From the NCBI RefSeq assembly GCF_012641275.1, contig NZ_JABAIA010000004.1:124001-188000 (forward strand): a stretch of 64,000 nucleotides of DNA, given 5' to 3'. Positions 27,008 to 36,082 of the stretch are shown here, piece after piece. The notes beneath the pieces were generated by a model. That model ran no database searches, was not told the DNA's origin, and worked only from the letters and a program-made list of their open reading frames with translations. Positions within the stretch are counted from its first letter, which is position 1. The number at the start of each line of letters is the position of its first letter. The position numbers were made by a program, and so were the translations under genes. Source of the DNA: Chitinophaga varians (GTDB lineage: Bacteria; Bacteroidota; Bacteroidia; Chitinophagales; Chitinophagaceae).

Positions 27008-28255
27008 TTACCGCAGCATGGACACAGCCCGATTGATACCGGCTACCAGCTTGTCAATGTCTTCCTTCGTATTATAGAAGGTGAGCGATGCGCGAACAGT
27101 GCCGGGGATTTTAAACTCATCCATCAGCGGTTCGCAGCAGTGGTGCCCTGTTCTTACGGCAATTCCCTGCTGGTCCAGCAATTCCCCGAGGTCAAACGGG
27201 TGAATGTCGTGTATCAGGAAGGAAATGGCGCCGCTTCTGCGGGCGGCATCGCCGATGAAGCGGATGCCATCTATCTGCCGCAGTTGCTCCAGTGCATAGG
27301 CCTGCAGTTGTTCTTCCCATTGCTGGATTTTGTCGAGGCCTGTCTGCTGCAGGTATCTGATCGCTGCCCCTAAACCGATGGCGCCGGCAATATGCGGTGT
27401 ACCGGCTTCAAATTTATAGGGCAGTTCGTTATAGGTAGTTTTGGCAAAAGTAACGGTCTTGATCATATCACCGCCACCCTGGTAGGGAGGCAGTTTGTTC
27501 AGCCATTCAGTGGTACCGTACAGTACCCCGATGCCGGTGGGACCGTAAATTTTATGTCCGGAGAAAACGAGGAAATCCACCTGCAGGGCCTGCACGTCGA
27601 TGCTCATATGCTGGATGGCCTGTGCGGCGTCCAGCAGTACGGGGACCTTACGGGCATGTGCCTGTGCGATGATTTCTTCTACCGGGTTGATGGTGCCCAT
27701 TGTATTGGAAACATACGTTACTGCTACCATTTTCACCGTGTCGTCCAGCAGGGCGGAAAACGCGTCCATCTTCAGTTCTCCCTTCTCATTGATAGGGATC
27801 ACTTTCAGGGTGGCGCCACTTTCTTCGCAGGCCATCTGCCAGGGAACGATGTTGGAGTGGTGTTCCATGGCGGAGATGATCACGCTGTCACCTTCCTTCA
27901 GGAAACGGCGGCCTATGGTATTGGCCACCAGGTTGATCCCGTCGGTGGTGCCTTTGGTGAAGATCACCTCGTGGGTATGCGCTGCGTTGATAAAGCCGGC
28001 AACAATTTCACGGGCTTTTTCGTAGGCGTTGGTGGCTTCCTGGCTCAGATGGTGGACGCCGCGGTGCACATTGCTGTTATATTCTTCGTAATACCGGGCT
28101 TCTGTTTCTATAACTGTCAGCGGCTTCTGCGTGGTAGCCCCGTTATCGAGGTATACCAGCGGTTTGCCGTGCACCAGTTCCTGCAGGATAGGGAAGTCCC
28201 TCCTGATCTGCTTTACGTCCAGGGCTGTGGTTTCTATGTTAGCAATATGTTCCAT
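27008..28255 (-). CDS. sufS: Cysteine desulfurase SufS
   Basis: The 415-residue PLP enzyme has the group II motifs: YLDNGATTQKP (35-45), MEHHSNIVPWQ (130-140), the PLP lysine K235 in FSGHKIYGPTG and the catalytic C373 in RTGHHCCEPLM, where a second Cys follows at 374. It removes sulfur from cysteine as a persulfide for SufE. Start ATG 28255 lies 10 bases after sufD. Confidence 0.97.
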   Translation of the reverse strand: MEHIANIETTALDVKQIRRDFPILQELVHGKPLVYLDNGATTQKPLTVIETEARYYEEYNSNVHRGVHHLSQEATNAYEKAREIVAGFINAAHTHEVIFTKGTTDGINLVANTIGRRFLKEGDSVIISAMEHHSNIVPWQMACEESGATLKVIPINEKGELKMDAFSALLDDTVKMVAVTYVSNTMGTINPVEEIIAQAHARKVPVLLDAAQAIQHMSIDVQALQVDFLVFSGHKIYGPTGIGVLYGTTEWLNKLPPYQGGGDMIKTVTFAKTTYNELPYKFEAGTPHIAGAIGLGAAIRYLQQTGLDKIQQWEEQLQAYALEQLRQIDGIRFIGDAARRSGAISFLIHDIHPFDLGELLDQQGIAVRTGHHCCEPLMDEFKIPGTVRASLTFYNTKEDIDKLVAGINRAVSMLR

Positions 28256-28265
28256 TGGATGGGTA

Positions 28266-29576
28266 TTAGTTGTTCATGATGGCGGCAATCTGTTCCTGCA
28301 GATAATGTTGCAGGGCAGGTACCTTTACTTCGTCTGTAATATCATGGGAGAACGCATTTACCATCAGTGCTTTGGCAGCATCTTCCCCGATACCGCGGGA
28401 GCGCAGGTAGAACATGGATTCTTCGCTGAACTGTCCGGCGGTGAAACCGTGGCTGCATTTTACGTCGTCTGCATAAATTTCCAGCTGCGGTTGTGAGTTG
28501 ATATCTGCTTTAGCGCCCAGCAGCAGGTTGTTGTTCTGCTGGAAGGCATTGGTTTTCTGTGCTTCCTGGTGTACAAGTATCCTGCCGGTGAAAACGCCGT
28601 TGGCGCTGTCGAGCAGTACTCCTTTGTACAGTTCGTTGCTGTTGCAGTTAGGCATGATGTGGTCCATGAAAGTATGGTTGTCCACATGCTGTGTGCCGTT
28701 GGCAAGATACAGGCCGTTCAGGTTCGTTTCCGTATAGCTGCCGTTGAGTGCCACGCTCAGGTTGTTGCGGGTGAACGGGGTACCGGGCAGGGTGAAATTA
28801 AAATGATGGTAACGGCTGTTGGCCTGTTGCTGGGCGGCGGTAGTATGCACTTCACGGAAGTGCTGGTCGCCCTGCTGGATATTGTAATGCCACAGTTCCG
28901 CATTGTCTTCCACGACTGTTTCCAGTACGCTGTTGGCGAAAGTCACCACGTCGGCGCCCGGATGAACGGAGCTTTCGATGATGGTAGCGGCGGCATTCCT
29001 GTTCAGCACCCACAGGTGGCGGGGCTGGATAAAGGCATGCTGTGTGGCAGTGTATACATGAACGATATGTACCGGTTTGTCGATCACCGTGTTGGCGGCC
29101 AGTTCTATAAACAGGCCGTCGGCGAAGAGGGCGGTGTTCAGTGTGGCCAGTGATTCCTGGGCCAGGTGGTGCTGTTTGTTGAACCACTTGGTGAAACCAG
29201 GCGCCTGTGTGTGGGCGCTGAGGGCGCCGATGGTAATACCTTTGCCGGCGGGCAGTTCAGACTGGTCTGCCTGCAACTGGCCGTTTACCAGCACAATGCG
29301 GTAGCAGTCCAGCTCCGGAATGGCAGCCTGGGCTACCACGGAGGCGGGCACGGTAGTGGTGGCATACAACAGTTCATAAGGGAATTCCTTCAGATAACGT
29401 TGTATGTTGGAATAACGCCATGCTTCTGTTTTCAGTGTAGGAAGACCCAACACTGAGAAGCGCTCCAGAGCCTCCCGGCGGACGTCTTGCAGATCGTCCT
29501 GCGCCTGGCAGGTCGATAATGCGTTTACATCGGTCGTTAACGCCTGGTAAAAAGGCAATGTAATATCACTCGTCAT
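28266..29576 (-). CDS. sufD: SufD, scaffold subunit of the SufBCD complex
   Basis: The 436-residue protein has the right-handed beta-helix core of SufB/SufD, seen in the repeated strand pattern of about 150-360, and the ending HGFTAGQFSEESMFYLRSRGI that is highly conserved in the family, with the C-terminal helix region ALMVNAFSHD. It pairs with SufB on the SufC dimer in the cytosol. The gene lies 13 bases after sufC and 10 before sufS. Confidence 0.95.
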   Translation of the reverse strand: MTSDITLPFYQALTTDVNALSTCQAQDDLQDVRREALERFSVLGLPTLKTEAWRYSNIQRYLKEFPYELLYATTTVPASVVAQAAIPELDCYRIVLVNGQLQADQSELPAGKGITIGALSAHTQAPGFTKWFNKQHHLAQESLATLNTALFADGLFIELAANTVIDKPVHIVHVYTATQHAFIQPRHLWVLNRNAAATIIESSVHPGADVVTFANSVLETVVEDNAELWHYNIQQGDQHFREVHTTAAQQQANSRYHHFNFTLPGTPFTRNNLSVALNGSYTETNLNGLYLANGTQHVDNHTFMDHIMPNCNSNELYKGVLLDSANGVFTGRILVHQEAQKTNAFQQNNNLLLGAKADINSQPQLEIYADDVKCSHGFTAGQFSEESMFYLRSRGIGEDAAKALMVNAFSHDITDEVKVPALQHYLQEQIAAIMNN

Positions 29577-29589
29577 AATGGTATGCTTC

Positions 29590-30354
29590 TTATACTGATT
29601 CTTTCAAATGTAACTCTTCCTTCAGCCAGTCGTAGCCTCTTTCTTCCAGTTCCAGGGCCAGTTCCTTGGTGCCGGTTTTGATGATACGGCCGTTGTACAG
29701 CACGTGTACAAAGTCAGGCACGATGTACTCCAGCAGGCGCTGGTAGTGGGTGATGACTACAAAAGATTTTTCTGCGTCACGGAGTTTGTTAACGCCGTTG
29801 GAAACGATACGCAGGGCGTCGATATCCAGACCGGAGTCTGTTTCGTCGAGGATGGCCAGTTGAGGGTCCAGCATGGCCAGTTGGAATATTTCGTTGCGTT
29901 TCTTTTCACCACCGCTGAAACCTTCGTTCAGGGAGCGGTTCATCAGATTGGCGTTAAAGTCTACCAGCTGTTGTTTCTCTTTGGTCAGTTTCAGGAAGTC
30001 ACGGCCTTCAATGGTAGGCAGGCCTTTGTAGGTCCTGATTTCATTGAGGGCTGTTTTCAGAAAGTTCAGGTTGGATACGCCCGGAATTTCAACAGGGTAT
30101 TGAAACGCCAGGAATACGCCTTCACGGGCACGGTCTTCGGGAGACAGGTCCAGCAGGTTTTTACCGTTGAACCATACTTCCCCTTCGGTAACGGTATAGT
30201 TGTCACGGCCTGCGAGCACGGAGGCCAGCGAACTTTTGCCGGAACCGTTGGGGCCCATGATGGCATGTGTTTCGCCTTTACCTATTTCGAGGTTAATGCC
30301 TTTCAGAATTTGTTTCCCTTCTACTTCTGCGTGCAGATTTTTAATCGTCAGCAT
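29590..30354 (-). CDS. sufC: SufC ATPase
   Basis: The 254-residue ABC-type ATPase has Walker A GPNGSGKS (34-41), the signature LNEGFSGGEKKRNEI and Walker B LAILDETDSGLD, which is the well-known SufC form of these motifs. It powers conformational change in SufBCD during cluster assembly. The start lies 44 bases after the sufB stop. Confidence 0.97.
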   Translation of the reverse strand: MLTIKNLHAEVEGKQILKGINLEIGKGETHAIMGPNGSGKSSLASVLAGRDNYTVTEGEVWFNGKNLLDLSPEDRAREGVFLAFQYPVEIPGVSNLNFLKTALNEIRTYKGLPTIEGRDFLKLTKEKQQLVDFNANLMNRSLNEGFSGGEKKRNEIFQLAMLDPQLAILDETDSGLDIDALRIVSNGVNKLRDAEKSFVVITHYQRLLEYIVPDFVHVLYNGRIIKTGTKELALELEERGYDWLKEELHLKESV

Positions 30355-30398
30355 GATTGTTTTATTTCGTTCTGTATGTAGTTAATTGGATAAGCGAA

Positions 30399-31841
30399 TT
30401 ATCCAACGCTTCCTTCAAGTGTGATAGATAATAATTTCTGTGCTTCCACGGCAAATTCCATGGGGAGCTGGTTCAGTACTTCCTTCACGTAACCGTTTAC
30501 GATCAGGGCCACTGCTTTTTCCGTATCGATGCCACGGGCGTTCAGATAGAAGATCTGGTCTTCTCCGATTTTGGAGGTGGTGGCTTCGTGTTCGATCATC
30601 GCGGTTTTGTTGCGTGATTCGATATATGGGAAAGTGTGGGAGCCGCAATCGTTGCCGATCAGCAGGGAGTCGCACTGGGTAAAGTTACGGGCGTTATCGG
30701 CACGGGGGCCAACGGCCACGAGGCCGCGGTAGCTGTTATCGCCTCTGCCGGCAGAGATGCCTTTGGAGATGATACGGCTTTTGGTGCCTTTACCGATGTG
30801 GTGGATTTTGGTACCGGTATCTGCGATCTGTTTGTTGCGTACTACGGCCACGGAGTAGAATTCCCCTTCGGAGTAGTCGCCCTGCAGGATTACGCTGGGA
30901 TATTTCCAGGTGATAGCGGAACCTGTTTCCACCTGTGTCCAGGAGATCTTGCTGGCGTTGCCTTTGCAGATGCCTCTTTTGGTCACGAAGTTGTAGATAC
31001 CGCCTTTACCGTCTTTATCGCCGGGGTACCAGTTCTGTACGGTAGAGTATTTGATTTCCGCATGGTCCAGGGCTACGAGTTCCACTACAGCGGCGTGCAG
31101 CTGGTTTTCGTCGCGCATGGGGGCGGTACAGCCTTCGAGGTAGCTCACATAGCTGCCTTCATCGGCGATGATAAGGGTACGTTCAAACTGGCCGGTGTTC
31201 TGGGCATTGATACGGAAGTAGGTGCTCAGTTCCATCGGGCAGCGTACGCCTTTGGGAATATAGGTGAATGAGCCGTCAGAAAACACAGCGGAGTTCAGCG
31301 CGGCGAAAATGTTGTCAGAGTGAGGGACTACGGTGCCCAGGTATTTTTTTACCAGGTCAGGGTATTCCTGTACCGCTTCACCGAAAGAGCAGAAGATAAC
31401 GCCCATCTCTTTCAGTTTGCCTTTAAAGGTAGTGGCTACGGACACGCTGTCAAATACGGCGTCTACGGCCACACCGGCGAGGGCCTTCTGTTCATTGAGC
31501 GGAATGCCCAGTTTTTCGAAGGTGGCCAGCAGTTCCGGATCTACTTCATCGAGGCTGTTGAGTTGTTTTTTCTTTTTGGGAGCGGCATAGTAGGAGAGCG
31601 CCTGCAGGTCCAGCTCCGGCATTTCGAAGTGCTGCCAGGTGGGGAACTGCATTTTCTTAAAGGCGGCAAAGCCTTTAAGGCGCCATTCCAGCAGCCATTC
31701 CGGTTCATTCTTTTTAGCGGAAATAAAGCGGATGATATCTTCATTCAGCCCCGGAGGAGCGATATCCATTTCAATATCGGTGGTAAAGCCAAACTCGTAC
31801 TCCTTATTGGCTATATCATCTATTATTTCGTTACTGTTCAT
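30399..31841 (-). CDS. sufB: SufB, Fe-S cluster scaffold
   Basis: I placed the start at ATG 31841 ([19 protein letters not shown]); the adjacent ATG 31844 is equally possible. The longer open frame up to 31964 runs into the SufA gene and is not coding. The 480-residue product has the SufB features: [39 protein letters not shown] (sulfur-accepting region), [29 protein letters not shown], and [13 protein letters not shown] near the end. It is the site where clusters form. Confidence 0.95.
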   Translation of the reverse strand: MNSNEIIDDIANKEYEFGFTTDIEMDIAPPGLNEDIIRFISAKKNEPEWLLEWRLKGFAAFKKMQFPTWQHFEMPELDLQALSYYAAPKKKKQLNSLDEVDPELLATFEKLGIPLNEQKALAGVAVDAVFDSVSVATTFKGKLKEMGVIFCSFGEAVQEYPDLVKKYLGTVVPHSDNIFAALNSAVFSDGSFTYIPKGVRCPMELSTYFRINAQNTGQFERTLIIADEGSYVSYLEGCTAPMRDENQLHAAVVELVALDHAEIKYSTVQNWYPGDKDGKGGIYNFVTKRGICKGNASKISWTQVETGSAITWKYPSVILQGDYSEGEFYSVAVVRNKQIADTGTKIHHIGKGTKSRIISKGISAGRGDNSYRGLVAVGPRADNARNFTQCDSLLIGNDCGSHTFPYIESRNKTAMIEHEATTSKIGEDQIFYLNARGIDTEKAVALIVNGYVKEVLNQLPMEFAVEAQKLLSITLEGSVG

Positions 31842-31857
31842 CATACGATTTTGATAT

Positions 31858-32184
31858 TTATACCGCGAAGCTTTCGCCGCAGCTGCATGTTCTCGTTGCA
31901 TTCGGGTTGTTGAAGAAAAGGCCTTTGCCATTGAGGCCGTCGGAGTAGTCCAGTTCGGTGCCATACAGGTAGAGCAGGCTCTTCATTTGTACGACTACCT
32001 TTATTCCCTTGTCTTCAAATACCTGGTCTCCTTCCTGTTCTTCTGTTTCAAACTTCATGACATATTCAAGGCCGGAGCAACCGCCGCCTTTTACCCCTAC
32101 TCTTACGAAAGTGCCGGGAGCGTGATGTTCGGTCTCCATCAGCGTCTTGATATATACTCCAGCTTTTTCTGAAACGGTTATCAT
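31858..32184 (-). CDS. sufA: SufA/IscA-type Fe-S carrier
   Basis: The 108-residue protein has the A-type carrier cysteines C36 (GGGCSGLEY), C100 and C102 (TCSCGESF), which bind and hand on clusters. It is the second gene of the operon, 16 bases before sufB. Confidence 0.93.
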   Translation of the reverse strand: MITVSEKAGVYIKTLMETEHHAPGTFVRVGVKGGGCSGLEYVMKFETEEQEGDQVFEDKGIKVVVQMKSLLYLYGTELDYSDGLNGKGLFFNNPNATRTCSCGESFAV

Positions 32185-32223
32185 AATTCAGAATTTTTAA
32201 ATTGCTAAAACTGAACGGGTGGC

Positions 32224-32793
32224 TCAGATTGCTGTCCCGGCCGCCACGTGTGACTGCGCGGCGGAGAGCAGGGATACCATCATATCCAGCTTGGTTTTAT
32301 AAAATGCAGTAAACCCGCTGGTCTGCGGGTCATAAAGATTATTTTTCAGGATAGGCAAAGAGTAGGGCAGTACCCAGGCCCTCAATGCTTTGGCTACGGC
32401 ATCCATGGCGTTGATCCCCTGCATGGCCTGTGTGCCGTCGGCCCAGGAGAGCAAAGCTACAACCTTTCCGGTTAAATATGGCCGTTGGTGTTTGCTTGTC
32501 AGCTCCAGCCAGTCCAGGCAGTTCTTCATGGCACCCGTCATGCTGCCATGATATAAAGGCGTCATCCATATCTGAAGGTCCGCCTTGCAGAAAGCCTCAC
32601 ACATCGCTGCCACGCTCTCCGGCTTTTTAGCCGCTTCCAACATGGAAAAAAACGGGATCTCTTTCTCGGCCAGGCTGAAAATCTCGGTCGGTAACCCCTT
32701 TTCTGTCAGGCCTTCCGACAGGTACGCCGCCAGCCTGTTAGAGGTGGCTTCAGGGCGGGTGTCAGTGGCACCGTTAAATATGAGTACGTTCAT
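32224..32793 (-). CDS. NAD(P)H-dependent FMN reductase family protein
   Basis: The 189-residue flavodoxin-fold protein shows VLIFNGATDTRPEATSNRLA at the start and the flavin-binding stretch MTPLYHGSMTGAMKNCLDWLEL, as in FMN_red and NADPH-dependent quinone/azo reductases. It is the first gene of the suf operon, 39 bases before sufA and downstream of an exact promoter element. It could supply reduced flavin for cluster assembly or iron release, but this is inference from position only. Confidence 0.85.
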   Translation of the reverse strand: MNVLIFNGATDTRPEATSNRLAAYLSEGLTEKGLPTEIFSLAEKEIPFFSMLEAAKKPESVAAMCEAFCKADLQIWMTPLYHGSMTGAMKNCLDWLELTSKHQRPYLTGKVVALLSWADGTQAMQGINAMDAVAKALRAWVLPYSLPILKNNLYDPQTSGFTAFYKTKLDMMVSLLSAAQSHVAAGTAI

Positions 32794-32894
32794 TAATACC
32801 TAAGATTTAGAGATTTAAGAGATTATGAGATTTACGGGTGATAGATGTGATCTTAAAATCATCTAAATCTCAAATTTCTTTTTTTTAGCTCCCA

Positions 32895-32902
32895 CAAAAT
32901 TA
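32895..32902 (-). promoter_or_regulatory. -7 promoter element of the suf operon
   Basis: On the minus strand this reads TAATTTTG, an exact TAnnTTTG match. The leader before the FMN reductase ATG would be about 95 bases and holds AT-rich inverted segments (32810-32880) that may be operator or leader structure. Confidence 0.6.
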
Positions 32903-32930
32903 CGACATTTACAATAAAACAAGTAATAAC

Positions 32931-33587
32931 TTGGAAAAATATCCAACACGAACCAAAAATGCCGCTGACAGGTTTTTGATGCTGATCAAGACCAAGGGCC
33001 CCCTGTCTGCTGCCGAACTGGCCGGTGAATTGGGTATCACCACGGAAGGCGCCCGCCTGCAGCTGGTAAAGCTGGCTGAAGAGGGCTTGTTGCAGTTTGA
33101 AAGTATATCCAAAGGCGTCGGCCGCCCCATGCAAATATGGAGCCTGACCCCGCTTGGCAATGCCCGCTTCCCGGACAGTCATACCGAACTCACGGTAGAC
33201 ATCATCCAGACCATTAAAACGGTACTGGGCCCCGAAGCACTGGCCAATGTGATCAAAGCACGCGAAAAGAACCAACAGGAGAAATATAATACCGCCCTGG
33301 AAGGGGTTAACGGCATCGAAAACAGGTTGACCGCCTTTGCGGCCATCCGCACCGGCGAAGGATACCTGGCAGAATGGAGAAAAGAAGGAGATGTGTTCCT
33401 CTTCATTGAAAATCACTGCCCTATCTGCTGCGCTGCCGCTACCTGCGACAATATCTGTACTTCAGAGATGAATACCTTTATCAGTGTTATCGGCGAAGAG
33501 GTACAGGTGACACGCCTGGACCATATCATCAATGGCGCCCGCCGCTGTGTCTACAAAATCAGACAAAACACTGTCCCTGCCATTTAA
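32931..33587 (+). CDS. SufR-like transcriptional regulator with cysteine cluster
   Basis: The start is TTG at 32931, as no ATG fits. The 218-residue protein has a winged-helix domain at about 10-75 (ELAGELGITTEGARLQLVKLAEEGLL) and a C-terminal part with the cysteine group C163, C166, C167, C172 and C176 in HCPICCAAATCDNIC. SufR-type regulators hold a cluster on such cysteines and repress suf genes when it is present. The gene is divergent from the suf operon, 137 bases away, so this is the probable local regulator. Confidence 0.85.
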   Translation: MEKYPTRTKNAADRFLMLIKTKGPLSAAELAGELGITTEGARLQLVKLAEEGLLQFESISKGVGRPMQIWSLTPLGNARFPDSHTELTVDIIQTIKTVLGPEALANVIKAREKNQQEKYNTALEGVNGIENRLTAFAAIRTGEGYLAEWRKEGDVFLFIENHCPICCAAATCDNICTSEMNTFISVIGEEVQVTRLDHIINGARRCVYKIRQNTVPAI

Positions 33588-33631
33588 TCAACCCGGCATT
33601 GAATGATTTGATATTATCAGACAGCTGCCAG

Positions 33632-34045
33632 CTATTTGATGATCAATACCAGGGTGCCTGAAATTATCAGTAAGGCACCAATCGCCGTTTTCCAGGTAAG
33701 CGCCTCCTGCAGGAAAATGGCGGACAAAATGATCGTCAACGCCACACTTAGCTTATCCACCGGCGCCACCTGCGACACCTTGCCTATCTGCAACGCCTTA
33801 AAATAAAAGATCCACGAGAAACCGGTAGCCAGGCCGGACAACACCAGAAATATCAAAGTGTGCCTGGTCAGCGTCACTCCCTTATATTCCCCTCTTGCCA
33901 GCACAATGCCCCATGCCACCAGTAAAATGATAATGGTACGGATGCCCGTGGCCAGATTGGAAGGCACGTCCGCCACGCCTATCTTGGCAAAAATCGCTGT
34001 CAGCGCCGCAAATGCAGCTGATAATAAAGCATATATCCACCACAT
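33632..34045 (-). CDS. EamA family half-size transporter
   Basis: The 137-residue protein has about five hydrophobic helices and the EamA pattern, ending FLQEALTWKTAIGALLIISGTLVLI. It is half the length of typical ten-helix EamA proteins and must work as a dimer. The start codon is 5 bases from a tandem heptamer repeat that occupies the normal ribosome-binding region. Substrate unknown. Confidence 0.85.
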   Translation of the reverse strand: MWWIYALLSAAFAALTAIFAKIGVADVPSNLATGIRTIIILLVAWGIVLARGEYKGVTLTRHTLIFLVLSGLATGFSWIFYFKALQIGKVSQVAPVDKLSVALTIILSAIFLQEALTWKTAIGALLIISGTLVLIIK

Positions 34046-34049
34046 AATA

Positions 34050-34098
34050 AATTACGAATTACGAATTACGAATTACGAATTACGAATTACGAATTACG
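34050..34098. repeat. Seven tandem copies of a 7-base repeat (aattacg)
   Basis: Seven perfect aattacg units lie between the GNAT gene and the EamA start on the minus strand. The same heptamer, read on the other strand, recurs ten times at 52559. Confidence 0.97.
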
Positions 34099-34106
34099 TA
34101 GAATGT

Positions 34107-34604
34107 TTACACTTTGAGGCCTAATATCTTCAGCGTCCGGGCCTGCCCGTCCAGCACGGCCACATCAGGCAGATGCGCCCATTCCGCAAACCCTTTGGCA
34201 TGAAACAACTTCAGGCTGGGAATGTTGTGCGCGAAAATAAAACCTAACAGGGTATGGATACCAAATTTCGGCGCCACATCAATGGCATGTTGCAGCACCA
34301 GCTTTCCGTAACCCTTGCCACGCGTATGTTCCGCCAGGTAAATGCTCACCTCTACCGTGCCATCGTAAGCGGGCCGGCCGTAAAAAGAAGAAAAACTGAT
34401 CCATCCCACCAGCTCCGTGCCATCATACACCATCCACAAGGGACGATGCTCCGGATTGTGTGCCAGAAACCAGGCCTGCCGGCTTTCCACGGTCACCGGC
34501 GAAGTGTCTGCCGTTACCATCCTGCCCGCTATGGTGCTGTTATAAATCTCAACGATCTGTGGTAAATCACCGGGGACCGCGTCCCGGTACTGCAAATGCA
34601 TCAT
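34107..34604 (-). CDS. GNAT family N-acetyltransferase (phosphinothricin-like)
   Basis: The 165-residue protein shows the GNAT acetyl-CoA site in VSIYLAEHTRGKGYGKLVLQHA (about 93-114), and its opening LQYRDAVPGDLPQIVEIYNSTI with EHRPLWMVYD resembles the phosphinothricin acetyltransferase-like group. These act on amino acids or related amines. The true substrate is unknown. It lies 18 bases after the second GNAT gene. Confidence 0.9.
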   Translation of the reverse strand: MMHLQYRDAVPGDLPQIVEIYNSTIAGRMVTADTSPVTVESRQAWFLAHNPEHRPLWMVYDGTELVGWISFSSFYGRPAYDGTVEVSIYLAEHTRGKGYGKLVLQHAIDVAPKFGIHTLLGFIFAHNIPSLKLFHAKGFAEWAHLPDVAVLDGQARTLKILGLKV

Positions 34605-34622
34605 ATGTCTGATAAAGAAAAA

Positions 34623-35180
34623 TTATTGCCAGATAGCCTCCCGGTCATATTCCCGGCGAAGTAAACTATACAGGTCCGCATCCACGAACTTCCCCTTTTC
34701 AAAGAAAGCATCGCGTAACATCCCTTCATGACGGAACCCTACCCGTCCCAGCAAACGGGACGACGCTGCATTCAACGGATCTACGAAAGCCTCCACACGG
34801 TTCAACTGTAATTCCTCAAACACAAACCGCAGGATCTGTCCGATAGCAGTGGTCATAATACCCTTGCCCCAATAAGAAGGCAACAGGTCATAACCCAGCT
34901 CTATTTTATAGTGTGTTTTGTTCCAGTGGTGGAAACCGCAGGTGCCCACCAGCTCATCTTTACCTTTGAAAGTAATGGCCCAGCGCATTCCTTCCTGCTT
35001 TTCCCAACGTTCACGGAAATACGTAATGATCTGGGTTGCCTCGGTAATATTGGTAAAAGCGTCAATGTCCATGTACCGTGTCACTTCTTCTTTGGAAAAG
35101 AGGGAGAACAAAGCAGCGGTATCTTTTTCTGTAATAGGGCGGAGCACCAGTTGTTCTGTGCTGAGTACGGGTAGTTGCAT
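34623..35180 (-). CDS. GNAT family N-acetyltransferase (RimJ/RimL-like)
   Basis: The 185-residue protein starts with the TEQLVLRPITEKDTAALF pattern of the RimJ/RimL/AAC(6')-like group, has YDLLPSYWGKGIMTTAIGQIL as the acetyl-CoA loop and VEAFVDPLNAASSRLLGRVGFRHEGMLRDAF at the end. Members acetylate protein N-termini or small amines. An exact -7 element lies upstream at 35208-35215, so this is the first gene of the two-gene unit. Confidence 0.92.
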   Translation of the reverse strand: MQLPVLSTEQLVLRPITEKDTAALFSLFSKEEVTRYMDIDAFTNITEATQIITYFRERWEKQEGMRWAITFKGKDELVGTCGFHHWNKTHYKIELGYDLLPSYWGKGIMTTAIGQILRFVFEELQLNRVEAFVDPLNAASSRLLGRVGFRHEGMLRDAFFEKGKFVDADLYSLLRREYDREAIWQ

Positions 35181-35207
35181 GATACGGTGCTTGTTTTAGG
35201 TTGCCTG

Positions 35208-35215
35208 CAAAACTA
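35208..35215 (-). promoter_or_regulatory. -7 promoter element for the GNAT pair
   Basis: On the minus strand this reads TAGTTTTG, an exact TAnnTTTG match, 28 bases before the ATG at 35180. Confidence 0.55.
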
Positions 35216-35342
35216 ATCGATCTGCTTAAATTGTACCAACAAAATGTTGGTCATCAACCTGTATTCATCACACAAAATGTGAAAATTTATCCATCTCCCT
35301 ATGTTTTAATCTCCCTTTAATGCCCGCCAACTGAAACATTCC

Positions 35343-35350
35343 TACTTTTG
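35343..35350 (+). promoter_or_regulatory. -7 promoter element for the two-component system
   Basis: TACTTTTG is an exact TAnnTTTG match, 30 bases before the response-regulator ATG at 35381. Confidence 0.6.
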
Positions 35351-35380
35351 CTTAGATCATAGTATAATAATACTTCAAGT

Positions 35381-36082
35381 ATGAAAATATTGGTTATAGA
35401 AGATGAGTCCAAAGTAGGTGCCTTTATTAAAAGAGGACTGGAAGAACACCACCATCAGGTGGACGTATATACTGACGGACTGCTGGGGCAACAGGCAGCA
35501 TTGGAGCAGGACTATGATCTGATCATACTGGACATCATGTTGCCAGGCATCAACGGCCTGACCATCTGCAAAAACCTCCGCACCCGCGATATCACTGCAC
35601 CGGTGCTGATGCTCACCGCGCTGAGCGCCACCCATGATATTGTGGACGGTCTTAATGCAGGTGCCGATGACTACCTCGCCAAACCATTCCATTTCTCAGA
35701 ACTGGTGGCCCGCGTAAACGCCCTGTCACGCCGCAAAAACAATTTCAAACAGGAAAAAGAGATACTTACCCTGGCCGACCTGCGCCTGGACACTACCTCT
35801 AAAACCGCCAGCAGGGAGGGACAGGAAATCACCCTCACCGCCAAAGAATACGCCCTGCTGGAACTGCTGCTCAAAAATACCGGCAAAGTGCTGTCCCGCG
35901 CGCTCATCTCCGAAGCGGTATGGGGACTGGAATTTGATACCGGCACCAACACCATCGATGTGTACGTAAACTATCTCCGCAACAAAATCGAAAAAGGCTT
36001 CAGCGGCGAAAAGCTGATCCATACGGTGGTAGGGATGGGATATGTCATGAAAGTTAAAAGCACCTGGCAGCAACAGCTATGA
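35381..36082 (+). CDS. OmpR-family response regulator
   Basis: The 233-residue protein has a receiver domain with the phosphorylated D51 (IILDIMLPGING) and the conserved DDYLAKPF, followed by a winged-helix DNA-binding domain (about 130-228, with ENTGKVLSRALI-like recognition region and TNTIDVYVNYLRNKI). It overlaps the kinase gene by four bases. By its place ahead of an RND efflux operon it probably controls that operon, as CusR does. Confidence 0.95.
   Translation: MKILVIEDESKVGAFIKRGLEEHHHQVDVYTDGLLGQQAALEQDYDLIILDIMLPGINGLTICKNLRTRDITAPVLMLTALSATHDIVDGLNAGADDYLAKPFHFSELVARVNALSRRKNNFKQEKEILTLADLRLDTTSKTASREGQEITLTAKEYALLELLLKNTGKVLSRALISEAVWGLEFDTGTNTIDVYVNYLRNKIEKGFSGEKLIHTVVGMGYVMKVKSTWQQQL

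Noticed and set aside
31845..31964. N-terminal extension of sufB
   Set aside because: It overlaps the sufA coding region; sufB starts well at 31841/31844.
34050..34098. CRISPR array
   Set aside because: The unit is 7 bases without spacers, so it is a simple tandem repeat.
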